Origin: JAHHLP01 sp041609895
Lineage (GTDB): Bacteria; Bacteroidota; Rhodothermia; Rhodothermales; JABDKH01
Assembly (NCBI GenBank): GCA_041609895.1
Contig: JBFIPX010000076.1
Location: 1 to 14,033 of the forward strand
Reading direction: 5' to 3'
Length of the DNA stretch: 14,033 nt
This document shows positions 1 to 6,776 of this stretch, piece by piece (within the stretch, counting starts at the first letter, position 1; each line of letters opens with the position of its first letter). The translations under genes were made by a program, and so were the position numbers. The notes beneath the pieces were generated by a model. The model searched no databases. It saw only the letters and a program-made list of their open reading frames with translations, and had not been told where the DNA came from.

Positions 1-296
1 ACGTCGGTCCATTTCTTTCGCGATCGCAGGTGGTCCAGAGCCGCGTTTCGTGCAATGCGGAGAACCCAGCCAAGCCAGCGGCCCTGTTGATCGTAAGAAC
101 CTCGCCGCTTCTGTAGCGCACTGATCACGCGGAGATAGGTCTCCTGAAAAAGGTCATTTGCGACACTTCTGTCACGCACCATTCCCATCAGGTAACCGAA
201 CACGCGTTCCTGGTGCCTCTCAACAAGCAGTCGAAACGCCTGCTCGTCATTGTTCTCGAGGTAAGCTGCAACCAGACTTTCGTCAGATGGGTGCAT
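1..296 (-). CDS. ECF-type RNA polymerase sigma factor, N-terminal part (cut by window edge)
   Basis: Reading the minus strand from the ATG at 294-296 gives about 98 residues without a stop before the left edge. The protein begins MHPSDESLVAAYLENNDEQAF, continues with a sigma region 2 core (DLFQETYLRV, around residues 50-59), and then has WLGWVLRIARNAALDHLRSRKK (around residues 74-95), which matches regions 2.3/2.4 that melt and bind the -10 element. Region 4, the -35-binding domain, lies outside the window. An in-frame TAG lies six codons before the ATG and no other start codon falls between, so this start is secure. No anti-sigma partner is visible, because downstream sequence is missing. 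It lies 135 bases downstream of radA on the same strand, far enough for its own promoter. The ECF class assignment is strong. The regulon cannot be told from this fragment. Confidence 0.92.
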   Translation of the reverse strand, partial: MHPSDESLVAAYLENNDEQAFRLLVERHQERVFGYLMGMVRDRSVANDLFQETYLRVISALQKRRGSYDQQGRWLGWVLRIARNAALDHLRSRKKWTD

Positions 297-431
297 CCGA
301 GCTTTCTTGACCTAGGCTTGTTGTGGCAACAGCATTGTTGAGCCATCGCCGGGTTGTAAACGTATCGAATCGCAGGATATTGTCCTACCGGAGGCAATCC
401 GACGGCATTAACTACATGCTCGCGAACTGAC
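297..431. other. Intergenic region between radA and the sigma gene
   Basis: These 135 bases hold no convincing gene. On the minus strand, TACGTTTA (plus coordinates 357-364) is close to the Bacteroidota -7 element TAnnTTTG, but no TTTG is found at the expected distance upstream, so a promoter here is only a weak suggestion. A small inverted repeat, TGTTG-TGG-CAACA, lies at 319-331. Another, CGGA-N5-TCCG, lies at 389-401. Neither is followed by a T tract that would make it a clear terminator for radA. Confidence 0.3.
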
Positions 432-1793
432 TCACAGGGCCGCTTCCAGCAGTTCGGAAACGTCCCGCACCGGCACGACCTCAATCGCTACGCCCGCCTC
501 CATGGCGTCGACATTACCCGCCGGGACGAATGCCCGGTCGAATCCCAGCTTGGCCGCCTCTCGAAGCCGCAGACCTATCTGCGTGACAGAGCGTATTTCC
601 CCACCGAGACCGACCTCACCAATGAAGACCGCTTGACGAGCAACGGGCGCGTTACGAAACGATGATGCCGTCGCGACAATTACACCCATGTCCACTGCCG
701 GTTCATCCAACCGGACGCCACCTGCGATGTTAATGAATACGTCCTGTCCGGACAGCTGCAGTCCCTCGCGCTTCTCGAGCACCGCGAGCAGCATCTGCAG
801 CCGTCTTCCGTCATAGCCTGTCGTGGTCCGCTGCGGCGTCGCGTAGGACGTCTGCGCGACGAGAGATTGGATCTCTACAAGAACGGGGCGCGAGCCTTCG
901 ACCGAGCAAACAACAGCCGATCCGCTCACGTCTTCAGAACGATCGGACAGAAATATCTCGCTCGGGTTGTCGACCTCGCGAATACCGGATGAGGTCATTT
1001 CGAAGATCCCGATCTCGTTCGTGGATCCGAAGCGGTTCTTGACAGCGCGAAGTATGCGGAAAGAGTGGTGCCGGTCGCCCTCCAGCTGCATGACCGTATC
1101 AACCATGTGCTCGAGAACCCGCGGCCCAGCGATGGCTCCCGACTTGGTGACGTGACCGATGATGAATGTCGGCACTTCGAGCGACTTGGCGACATGGAGG
1201 AGCGTCGCTGCGCTCTCGCGAACCTGGCTCACGGAGCCGGGAGCGCTGTCGAGATCGGGACGATAAAGTGTCTGGATCGAATCGATGATGAGGATTTCTG
1301 GCATCAGCTCACGGGTCGCCTCAGCGATCACCTCAACATTCGTCTGAGCGAGGACGTGCGTGGTATCCACGTTAACTTCAAGTCTCTCCGCTCTCATCTT
1401 CACCTGTCGCAGGGACTCTTCGCCTGTCACATAGAGGATCACCGTACTGCCAAGGTTGCGTCCAAGCACGGTCATCAACGTGCTCTTGCCAATCCCGGGG
1501 TCTCCCGCGAGCAGTACCAGCGAGCCACGTACGATACCGCCGCCCAGGACACGGTCGAACTCCGCAATTCCCGTACGGAGGCGCACTTCGGCGTCCACCG
1601 ACACCTCCGCAAGCCTGGTAGGGTGACCATGCCCGGTCAGCGACAGCGACGAGCCAAGCGGGGCGCGCGCGGCGGACCGCTGCACTTCTTCCACGAGCGT
1701 GTTCCAGCCACCGCACCCGCCACACTGACCCATCCATTTGGGCACGGCCGTGCCGCAGACCTGGCATACGTATTGTGTCTTCGTTTTGGCCAT
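432..1793 (-). CDS. radA: DNA repair protein RadA (Sms)
   Basis: This 453-residue protein has the full RadA/Sms layout and length. A four-cysteine zinc finger is at residues 10-27 (C10, C13, C24, C27). The RecA-like ATPase has Walker A GDPGIGKST at 97-105 and Walker B ILIIDS at 167-172. The RadA-specific KNRFG motif is at 252-256. The remaining C-terminal part is the Lon-protease-like domain found in all RadA proteins, which forms the hexamer scaffold and is not catalytic. RadA is a DnaB-like branch-migration helicase acting on recombination intermediates. The start ATG at 1791-1793 puts the zinc finger at its normal distance from the N-terminus, and the stop is TGA at 432-434. It is transcribed divergently from mlaE and is followed on the same strand by the sigma factor. 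The reading frame is intact and nothing is unusual. Confidence 0.98.
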   Translation of the reverse strand: MAKTKTQYVCQVCGTAVPKWMGQCGGCGGWNTLVEEVQRSAARAPLGSSLSLTGHGHPTRLAEVSVDAEVRLRTGIAEFDRVLGGGIVRGSLVLLAGDPGIGKSTLMTVLGRNLGSTVILYVTGEESLRQVKMRAERLEVNVDTTHVLAQTNVEVIAEATRELMPEILIIDSIQTLYRPDLDSAPGSVSQVRESAATLLHVAKSLEVPTFIIGHVTKSGAIAGPRVLEHMVDTVMQLEGDRHHSFRILRAVKNRFGSTNEIGIFEMTSSGIREVDNPSEIFLSDRSEDVSGSAVVCSVEGSRPVLVEIQSLVAQTSYATPQRTTTGYDGRRLQMLLAVLEKREGLQLSGQDVFINIAGGVRLDEPAVDMGVIVATASSFRNAPVARQAVFIGEVGLGGEIRSVTQIGLRLREAAKLGFDRAFVPAGNVDAMEAGVAIEVVPVRDVSELLEAAL

Positions 1794-1887
1794 CCTGAAT
1801 GATTGTAGACGGGTCCGGCGGGACTTGTATTGGAGAGGAGCATGATACGATACACGAGATAGAGCCCGAAATTAACCGTATGCCTGC

Positions 1888-1916
1888 GCGAGAATACGAA
1901 TAGACTCCGTTCTCGC
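1888..1916. promoter_or_regulatory. 7-bp inverted repeat, possible operator
   Basis: GCGAGAA at 1888-1894 and TTCTCGC at 1910-1916 are perfect reverse complements separated by 15 bases, giving a centre-to-centre distance of 22 bases, about two helical turns. An alternative pairing extends the arms with CTGC (1884-1887) and GCAG (1915-1918) around a 2-base bulge. Its place between divergent genes suits a dimeric regulator binding site, but a chance occurrence or a weak hairpin in the leader cannot be excluded. Confidence 0.3.
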
Positions 1917-1985
1917 AGTAATGCTATCGTGACGAACGGAACCAAGACGTGCCGCGTTCATTCCGCAATACCGCAAATCCAGTAG

Positions 1986-2016
1986 TTTGCGACCCGACGG
2001 CAGAAAACTATCTTCA
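1986..2016 (+). promoter_or_regulatory. Bacteroidota-type promoter candidate for the mla operon
   Basis: TTTG at 1986-1989 is followed after exactly 19 bases by TATCTTCA at 2009-2016. The established Bacteroidota housekeeping promoter has TTTG, about 19 bases, then TAnnTTTG. The -33 element and the spacing fit perfectly. The -7 element matches four of its six fixed positions. Transcription would begin near 2022, leaving a short leader of about 25 bases before the mlaE ATG at 2046. No ribosome binding site is visible in that leader. Confidence 0.4.
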
Positions 2017-2045
2017 CAATCCGTCAAGGTGTCCGCCAAGAATTT

Positions 2046-2807
2046 ATGCCTGAACTCATCATTCGCGCGTTGCAGCCTGCGGAGGCTTTGGGCCGTTTCG
2101 TCCTGCTGATGGCCAAGGCGTTCGGGTCCGTCGGAGAGTTTCGACTGTATCGGAAGAACATCGTCGATCAGATGGTGAAGATCGGCATCGACTCGATCCC
2201 GATTGTAGCGCTTGCCGCGCTCTTCTCTGGTGCGGTTACTACGGTGCAGACGGCGTACCAGTTAGTGTCGCCGTTTATCCCGAAGAGCGTGATCGGAGCG
2301 GTGGTCGTTCCCTCCGTAATCCTTGAACTCGGAGCAGTCGTGACCGCGTTTCTCCTGGCGGGGAGAGTCGGTGCCCGAATCGCCGCGGAGTTGGGTACGA
2401 TGCGGGTCACGGAGCAAATCGACGCTCTCGAAGCGATGGGACTCAATTCGATCGGGTATCTGATTGTGCCGCGTGTGGTCGCGGGGTTGTTCATGTTCCC
2501 CGTACTCTATGCGACCGCCTGCTTCGTCGGCGTGGCCGGCGGAGCGTTCGTGGGCTCTCTCACCGGGGCCGTTCCCATAGGCGAATTCATCGATGGCGCG
2601 CGCGAGTTCTTCAAGCCCTTCGACCCCATCTTCGGACTGATCAAGTCGTTCGTTTTTGGCTTCCTGATAGCATCCATCTCGTGTTACAAAGGATACTTCA
2701 CCGAGGGCGGAGCTGAAGGAGTTGGTCGAGCCACTACCCAAGCTGCGGTCACGAGCTGCGTGTACATACTGGTTGCCGATCTTGTCCTCGCCGCGGCACT
2801 CCTGTAG
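2046..2807 (+). CDS. mlaE: MlaE-type ABC transporter permease (phospholipid/MCE transport)
   Basis: This 253-residue polytopic inner-membrane protein is of the MlaE/YrbE family (DUF140), at the family's usual length. Recognisable features are the amphipathic N-terminus (residues 1-45), the segment SIPIVALAALFSGAVTTVQTA, and the conserved central stretch LGAVVTAFLLAGRVGARIAAELGTMRVTEQIDALEAMG, which carries the family's E-L-G-T-M and E-Q-I-D-A-L signature. Several hydrophobic helices follow to the C-terminus. In the Mla system two MlaE subunits form the membrane channel that carries phospholipids between the inner membrane and MlaD. The gene ends in two stop codons in a row (TAG TAA), and mlaF starts 6 bases after the first. 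It is the first gene of a five-gene plus-strand run. The symbol follows the family; direction of lipid flow is not knowable from sequence. Confidence 0.95.
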   Translation: MPELIIRALQPAEALGRFVLLMAKAFGSVGEFRLYRKNIVDQMVKIGIDSIPIVALAALFSGAVTTVQTAYQLVSPFIPKSVIGAVVVPSVILELGAVVTAFLLAGRVGARIAAELGTMRVTEQIDALEAMGLNSIGYLIVPRVVAGLFMFPVLYATACFVGVAGGAFVGSLTGAVPIGEFIDGAREFFKPFDPIFGLIKSFVFGFLIASISCYKGYFTEGGAEGVGRATTQAAVTSCVYILVADLVLAAALL

Positions 2808-2813
2808 TAATCC

Positions 2814-3572
2814 ATGATCGACGTTCGCCATATCGACAAGAGCTTCGGCGGCAAGCCGGTCCTGAAGGATGTTTCCCTGCAGGTCCACGAAAGCGAAACA
2901 CTCGCTATCATCGGGCGCAGCGGATCCGGCAAGAGCGTGTTGATGAAGCACTTGATCGGTCTGCTGCGACCGGATGCAGGGCAAGTATTTATAGACCGCA
3001 CAGATATCAACAAAATCAATTATGACGAACTGCAGGAAGTACGCCGGCAGTTCGGTGTGCTGTTCCAGGGCGGTGCCCTATTCGACTCGCTTGACTCCTT
3101 TGAGAACGTGGCATTCCCTCTGCGCACCTTCACCAACATGACGGACGACGCGATCAAAAAGGAGGTTGAAGAATGCCTTCTGATGGTCAACCTGCCGGAC
3201 GTGGGTTCGAAATTTCCGGCGGAGCTTTCGGGCGGCATGCGCAAGCGCGTTGCACTCGCGCGGGCCGTCTCCCTGCGACCTCGCTACATCCTGTATGACG
3301 AGCCGACCAGCGGTCTCGACCCGGAAACCTCTAACACGATTAACGAACTGATCACGGCGCTCGCCGAGCAACTCAGCGTAACGAGTATCGTAGTGACGCA
3401 CGACATGCATTCGGTCCTCGACGTCGCGGACCGCGCGGCGCTGGTTCACGGCGGAACCATCCACTGGATGGGCACGATTCATGAACTACACCTGTGCGAT
3501 GACCCGGTAGTCTGCAATTTCGTGCGAGCCAGTGAGTATCAGATCGGCACTCCTGTGAGCGAATCACAATAG
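2814..3572 (+). CDS. mlaF: MlaF-type ABC transporter ATP-binding protein
   Basis: This 252-residue cytoplasmic ATPase has every ABC motif intact: Walker A GRSGSGKS at residues 34-41, Q-loop glutamine near residue 85 (LFQGGALF), signature LSGGMRKR at 138-145, Walker B YILYDEP at 158-164 with the catalytic glutamate at 163, D-loop SGLDP, and the H-loop histidine at 196 (VVTHDMHS). The LFQGGALFDSL stretch and the SGGMRKRVALARA form are typical of the MlaF subfamily and fit its placement between mlaE and mlaD. It hydrolyses ATP to drive lipid movement through MlaE. In proteobacteria MlaF is accompanied by the STAS protein MlaB, and none is encoded nearby here. The ATG at 2814 lies 6 bases after the mlaE stop with no Shine-Dalgarno sequence. 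Confidence 0.96.
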   Translation: MIDVRHIDKSFGGKPVLKDVSLQVHESETLAIIGRSGSGKSVLMKHLIGLLRPDAGQVFIDRTDINKINYDELQEVRRQFGVLFQGGALFDSLDSFENVAFPLRTFTNMTDDAIKKEVEECLLMVNLPDVGSKFPAELSGGMRKRVALARAVSLRPRYILYDEPTSGLDPETSNTINELITALAEQLSVTSIVVTHDMHSVLDVADRAALVHGGTIHWMGTIHELHLCDDPVVCNFVRASEYQIGTPVSESQ

Positions 3573-3609
3573 ATCGAACGAGCCCATTGAATGAACCGGT
3601 ACTTGCATA

Positions 3610-4545
3610 GTGAGATTTGCTAATGAACTGAAAGTCGGCCTGGCAATTCTGGTCACGGTTGCGATCTTCGTTTTCGGTATCCGCTATCTGAAGGACATAC
3701 CGCTATTCAGCGGTACCAGCGGCTACTATGCGGTCTTCGATGACGCAGGCGGGTTGATTGCGGGTAATCCTGTTCGCGTTAGCGGCGTGAAAGTGGGCTC
3801 AGTCACCGGCGTGGCTTACGAACAGGAAATAGACAGCATTCGCGTACGTTTCAAGGTCGACCAGAGCATCAAGGTACCCTTCGGTACTACCGCGGAGGTC
3901 GCGGGCATCGACGCTCTGGGTGGCGTGCGAATCGACCTTAACCTCGGCCACCGTGGTAACCCGGCGATACCTCGCGGTGGTCGCGTCGATACTGCACCGG
4001 ATGGAGCGGACATTCTTGCGGAAATCACAAGGCGGGCACCCGACCTGGCGAACAAGGCCGACAGCGTCCTCACCAACCTGGACGCAACGCTCAGCGCCAC
4101 CTCGGAACTGCTTGGCAACCCGTCTTCGGATCTCCGGCAGACCATCGGCGCGTTGCGAGGCACGGCCTCCGCACTCGAGACTACGATACGCCAGGAATCT
4201 GCTCACCTCGGTGGCATCCTCGAAAACCTTGAGGGCATCACCGGGTCATTCAGAAATGCGATGGACGAACAGGGTGACTCGCTTTCGTACGCAGTCGCGG
4301 ACATGAGGAGTTCGATGGAGTCGCTTGACGAACTCATGGAGTCGCTGAAAACGACCACAGCAAGGCTAGACGCCGTGACGGCAAAGATCGAGGCCGGCGA
4401 CGGTACGCTTGGCAGGCTAATCAACGACGACGGTCTATACGTTCACCTTGACTCGGCTGTCGTGAGCCTCAACCAGGTGCTTGTCGACTTCAAGAAGCAT
4501 CCGCGCAGATACCTCAAAGAACTGAAAATCGTCGACATTCTCTAG
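3610..4545 (+). CDS. mlaD: MlaD-type MCE domain protein (lipid transport)
   Basis: This 311-residue protein has one N-terminal membrane helix (about residues 9-25), then an MCE domain (about 36-128, with YAVFDDAGGL, GNPVRVSGVKVGSV and GGVRIDL), then a long helical tail (about 135-275) rich in heptad-like leucine, serine and threonine, and a C-terminus HPRRYLKELKIVDIL of the kind seen in Bacteroidota MCE proteins. MlaD rings sit in the periplasm on MlaFE and hold lipid. The tail is longer than in E. coli MlaD (about 180 residues in total) and could form a helical barrel or needle across the periplasm; that is inference. The start is GTG at 3610: the frame is closed by TGA at 3592-3594 and no other start codon lies between. 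It follows mlaF after 37 bases and is followed 3 bases later by the HD gene. Confidence 0.93.
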   Translation: MRFANELKVGLAILVTVAIFVFGIRYLKDIPLFSGTSGYYAVFDDAGGLIAGNPVRVSGVKVGSVTGVAYEQEIDSIRVRFKVDQSIKVPFGTTAEVAGIDALGGVRIDLNLGHRGNPAIPRGGRVDTAPDGADILAEITRRAPDLANKADSVLTNLDATLSATSELLGNPSSDLRQTIGALRGTASALETTIRQESAHLGGILENLEGITGSFRNAMDEQGDSLSYAVADMRSSMESLDELMESLKTTTARLDAVTAKIEAGDGTLGRLINDDGLYVHLDSAVVSLNQVLVDFKKHPRRYLKELKIVDIL

Positions 4546-4548
4546 GAT

Positions 4549-5115
4549 ATGCCAACCTACAAAGAAGCCCTGGAGCTCTTTCACGAGTGGACAAAGACGG
4601 AGAGCCTCCGGAGACACGCGTACGCTGTCGAGGCCGCGATGGCAGAGTATGCTGGTCATTTTGGAGAGGACGAAGAACTCTGGCGGATTACGGGGCTGCT
4701 CCACGATATGGATTACGAGAAGCATCCCACAGCGGATGAACATCCTTTTGTTGGCGTCGAGGTGCTTCGATCGCACGGATACCCCGAAGCGATAATCGAA
4801 GCGATACTTGGGCATGCACAGTACAGCGGCGTGCCCCGTACCTCGCTCCTGGCCAAGACGCTTTTTGCGGTTGACGAGATAGCCGGATTCATTACGGCCG
4901 TCGGCTACGTGAGGCCGACCGGGCTTGACGGCCTAAAGCCCAAGTCGGTCAAGAAGAAACTCAAGGACAAGGCGTTCGCGGCCGCAGTAAGTCGCGACGA
5001 CGTGTATCAGGGTGCCGATGAACTTGGGGTCGATTTCGATGAGCACCTGATGCGAGTTATATCCGGCATGCAGAAAGACGCAGAGCGGTTGGGATTCCGT
5101 CGCGCGGATGACTGA
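4549..5115 (+). CDS. HD domain phosphohydrolase, function unknown
   Basis: This 188-residue soluble protein has a compact HD domain. The metal-binding residues can be placed as H23 (RRHAYAVE), H52-D53 (GLLHDMDYEK) and D109 (LFAVDEIAG), the order H...HD...D of the superfamily. H89 in ILGHAQ is a further candidate ligand. HD proteins of this small cytoplasmic type hydrolyse phosphomonoesters or nucleotides, but the substrate of this subgroup is not known to me. The C-terminal third (KSVKKKLKDKAFAAAVSRDDV onwards) is charged and helical. The gene starts 3 bases after the mlaD stop and its end overlaps the next gene by 8 bases, so it is almost certainly co-transcribed with the lipid transporter genes. 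That suggests, without proving, a link with envelope lipid metabolism. Confidence 0.88.
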   Translation: MPTYKEALELFHEWTKTESLRRHAYAVEAAMAEYAGHFGEDEELWRITGLLHDMDYEKHPTADEHPFVGVEVLRSHGYPEAIIEAILGHAQYSGVPRTSLLAKTLFAVDEIAGFITAVGYVRPTGLDGLKPKSVKKKLKDKAFAAAVSRDDVYQGADELGVDFDEHLMRVISGMQKDAERLGFRRADD

Positions 5116-6502
5116 TAGCATCGACAAGGACAGCGTAGACAAACCCTCGCCGGTTGCCGACGAATCGCCCAAAGACGAGGCCGGCGAATTGGACGCGAGT
5201 TCCAAGGCCCTCGAGAACCGACCGGATTCACAAGACGTTGCCGAGGCGTCGGACATTCGCGGAGATGCCGTGGATGCCGAAGCAGCTGACGACGAAGTGT
5301 CTGACGACGAAGTGTCTGACGACGGCACAACCTCCACCGGTTCCACGGGCGTAGTCATTGCGGGACAGGCACACACGCTACCCGAAGCGAAGGCGATTAC
5401 CAAGGCTCGAGTCCGTGATCTTCGGGGGCTCATTACTCGGTACGGTCGCAAGCACCTCCCACCCCGCGAACCCGCACCGAAACCGTCTCCGGAGCCGCCG
5501 AGACCCGAGGGTGCTCACGCTCGACTGCTGCCTTTTCTGCGGCTGTTTCCAATATTACTGGCGATAGGATTCGTCGTCTCATTTCTTTGGGATTTTCCTG
5601 ACGCCGCCATCCGCGTGATGGGTCTCGAACTTGAATTGGCGGGTGTGCTGCGAATCGTATCCGTATCAGGATTGATTGGCTTTCTGACCAATTGGCTCGC
5701 GATTACGATGCTGTTCAACCCGCGGAATCGTCGACCCATCTTTGGGCAGGGGCTGATACCGTCGCAGCGGCAGCGCGTAATCTATCGCCTCGCCAAGGCT
5801 GTCTCCGAAGAGCTGATCAATGAGCAGATCATCAAGCAGAAGATCGAAGAGTCGCAGGTGATACCGCGATATCGGGAGCTGGCCCTCTCCGTCACCCGCG
5901 GTGTCATTGAGGATCCCGATTTCAGGACAGACCTGAAGCTGCTCACAACACAGTATCTCGATGAGGTGGTCGCGTCCGAGGACGTTCGAAGGCGCATCGT
6001 GGAGTTCACGATTGACAAAATCGAGCAGGAAGTCGGCCAGGGACTAAGCGGGCTTGCCCTCAAGGTCTATCGCTTTCTGAACGAAGATGAGTTCCAGCGG
6101 CGACTAGACCAGAGCATCCGCGAGCTTCCTGCTTCGCTCGATGCGGTCCTCGACGACATGGACGATCTCCTCGACCGACTCCCGGAGAAGATTGAGGCGC
6201 GGTCGGAAGAGATCGAGGAATGGGCGACCCGCATAATCCTAGGGTTCGTCGAGAACCTCGATGTCTACAGCATGATCGTCGAGAATATGTCCAACTATGA
6301 CGAGCAGCAGTTGGAAAATCTCATCAAAGGTTCCACGAACGAACAACTCAACTACATCAAGTACCTCGGTGGAGTGCTTGGATGCATTGGCGGGCTCGTA
6401 ATATGGCATCCCGTGTACGCGCTTACGGCATTTGCCTTGACGGGAGGCGTGCTGGTCCTTGTTGATCAAGCGATTTACAAGCTCGGAAAAGGCGCAGCTT
6501 AA
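5108..6502 (+). CDS. DUF445 family membrane protein with acidic N-terminal extension
   Basis: The 464-residue product belongs to the DUF445 (YheB/YjiN-like) family. After a hydrophilic N-terminal stretch of about 138 residues come a membrane helix (about 140-162), a second hydrophobic segment ending in the family-typical GLIGFLTNWLAITMLFNPR (about 188-206), a long charged helical region (about 215-410) predicted as coiled coil by its composition, and a C-terminal membrane segment (about 416-455). The first 75 residues are rich in Asp, Glu and Ser and include two DDEVS repeats; residues 118-134 are proline-rich. I do not recognise this extension as part of the family core. The biochemical role of DUF445 proteins is unknown; the shape suggests an inner-membrane protein with a large extramembrane helical domain. 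The ATG at 5108 overlaps the HD gene by 8 bases, and this is the last gene of the operon. Confidence 0.88.
   Translation: MTDSIDKDSVDKPSPVADESPKDEAGELDASSKALENRPDSQDVAEASDIRGDAVDAEAADDEVSDDEVSDDGTTSTGSTGVVIAGQAHTLPEAKAITKARVRDLRGLITRYGRKHLPPREPAPKPSPEPPRPEGAHARLLPFLRLFPILLAIGFVVSFLWDFPDAAIRVMGLELELAGVLRIVSVSGLIGFLTNWLAITMLFNPRNRRPIFGQGLIPSQRQRVIYRLAKAVSEELINEQIIKQKIEESQVIPRYRELALSVTRGVIEDPDFRTDLKLLTTQYLDEVVASEDVRRRIVEFTIDKIEQEVGQGLSGLALKVYRFLNEDEFQRRLDQSIRELPASLDAVLDDMDDLLDRLPEKIEARSEEIEEWATRIILGFVENLDVYSMIVENMSNYDEQQLENLIKGSTNEQLNYIKYLGGVLGCIGGLVIWHPVYALTAFALTGGVLVLVDQAIYKLGKGAA
5287..5324 (+). repeat. 15-base tandem repeat inside the DUF445 gene
   Basis: TGACGACGAAGTGTC occurs at 5287-5301 and again, identical, at 5302-5316, followed by a partial third copy (TGACGACG, 5317-5324). 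Because the unit is 15 bases it keeps the reading frame and encodes repeated DDEVS. The identity at every codon position points to a recent slippage duplication. Confidence 0.9.
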
Positions 6503-6543
6503 ATCACAAACCAGCTAGACTGTCAAACTCCTGAAGACGGGCG

Positions 6544-6580
6544 CTCATCCTGCCGTCATGCCCGCACAAGCGGGCATCCA
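6544..6580. repeat. REP-like palindrome, family A, copy 1
   Basis: A perfect 8-bp stem, ATGCCCGC (6558-6565) with GCGGGCAT (6570-6577), encloses the loop ACAA. The 33 bases at 6544-6576 are repeated identically at 6614-6646. Confidence 0.9.
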
Positions 6581-6585
6581 TCCAA

Positions 6586-6609
6586 CCGTCATGTGCCCAC
6601 AAGCGACCG
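6586..6609. repeat. REP-like palindrome, family A, degenerate copy 2
   Basis: CCGTCATG followed by TGCCCACAAGCGACC keeps the left flank and the ACAA loop of family A, but small insertions, deletions and substitutions have broken the stem. It looks like a decaying copy. Confidence 0.6.
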
Positions 6610-6613
6610 GACA

Positions 6614-6650
6614 CTCATCCTGCCGTCATGCCCGCACAAGCGGGCACCTA
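6614..6650. repeat. REP-like palindrome, family A, copy 3
   Basis: This is the second copy of the 33-base identical repeat. The stem TGCCCGC (6629-6635) pairs with GCGGGCA (6640-6646) around ACAA. Its left flank CGTCAT (6624-6629) is complementary to ATGACG (6683-6688) at the right end of the next palindrome, so the two together make a composite inverted element, 6624-6688. Confidence 0.9.
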
Positions 6651-6660
6651 TACAGCCTAC

Positions 6661-6688
6661 TGGATCCCGGATCAAGTCCGGGATGACG
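6661..6688. repeat. REP-like palindrome, family B, copy 1
   Basis: A perfect 8-bp stem, ATCCCGGA (6664-6671) with TCCGGGAT (6677-6684), encloses TCAAG and is flanked by TGG on the left and GACG on the right. This is the familiar dispersed motif whose translation reads WIPDQVRDD in many genomes. Confidence 0.9.
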
Positions 6689-6694
6689 TCCGAA

Positions 6695-6722
6695 TCGTCG
6701 TACCCGCACAAGCGGGTACCTG
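6695..6722. repeat. REP-like palindrome, family A, copy 4
   Basis: The stem GTACCCGC (6700-6707) pairs perfectly with GCGGGTAC (6712-6719) around the same ACAA loop. Compared with copy 1, two base pairs have changed on both arms, so pairing is kept. Confidence 0.9.
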
Positions 6723-6741
6723 TAGGGCATCTCGGCCGTCG

Positions 6742-6770
6742 GTAGATCCCGGCTCCGCAGCCGGGACGGC
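6742..6770. repeat. REP-like palindrome, family B, copy 2
   Basis: The stem TCCCGGCT (6747-6754) pairs perfectly with AGCCGGGA (6759-6766) around CCGC. It shares GATCCCGG with family B copy 1, while the inner part of the stem differs on both arms and stays paired. Confidence 0.85.
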
Positions 6771-6776
6771 AATGTC

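Larger units (their letters stand above)
1794..2045. other. Divergent intergenic region radA / mlaE
   Basis: These 252 bases separate the two divergent starts and contain no credible gene. The longest ATG-started frame noticed, at 1879, has seven codons. The region holds a Bacteroidota-type promoter candidate facing mlaE (1986-2016) and a 7-bp inverted repeat (1888-1916), both listed separately. A short direct repeat, CCGCAA at 1963-1968 and 1971-1976, lies just upstream of the promoter candidate. No clear promoter was recognised for radA. Confidence 0.5.

Noticed and set aside
1065..1802. 245-residue open frame antisense to radA
   Set aside because: It lies wholly opposite the well-supported radA frame, shows no recognisable domain, and is explained by the G+C-rich codon pattern of radA.
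2262..2984. 240-residue minus-strand open frame across mlaE and mlaF
   Set aside because: It spans the boundary of two solid genes on the other strand and its composition is that of an antisense shadow.
3591..3623. Ten-codon open frame (ATG at 3591, TAA at 3621-3623) overlapping the mlaD start
   Set aside because: It is too short to judge, has no ribosome binding site, and could occur by chance; a leader-peptide role cannot be supported.
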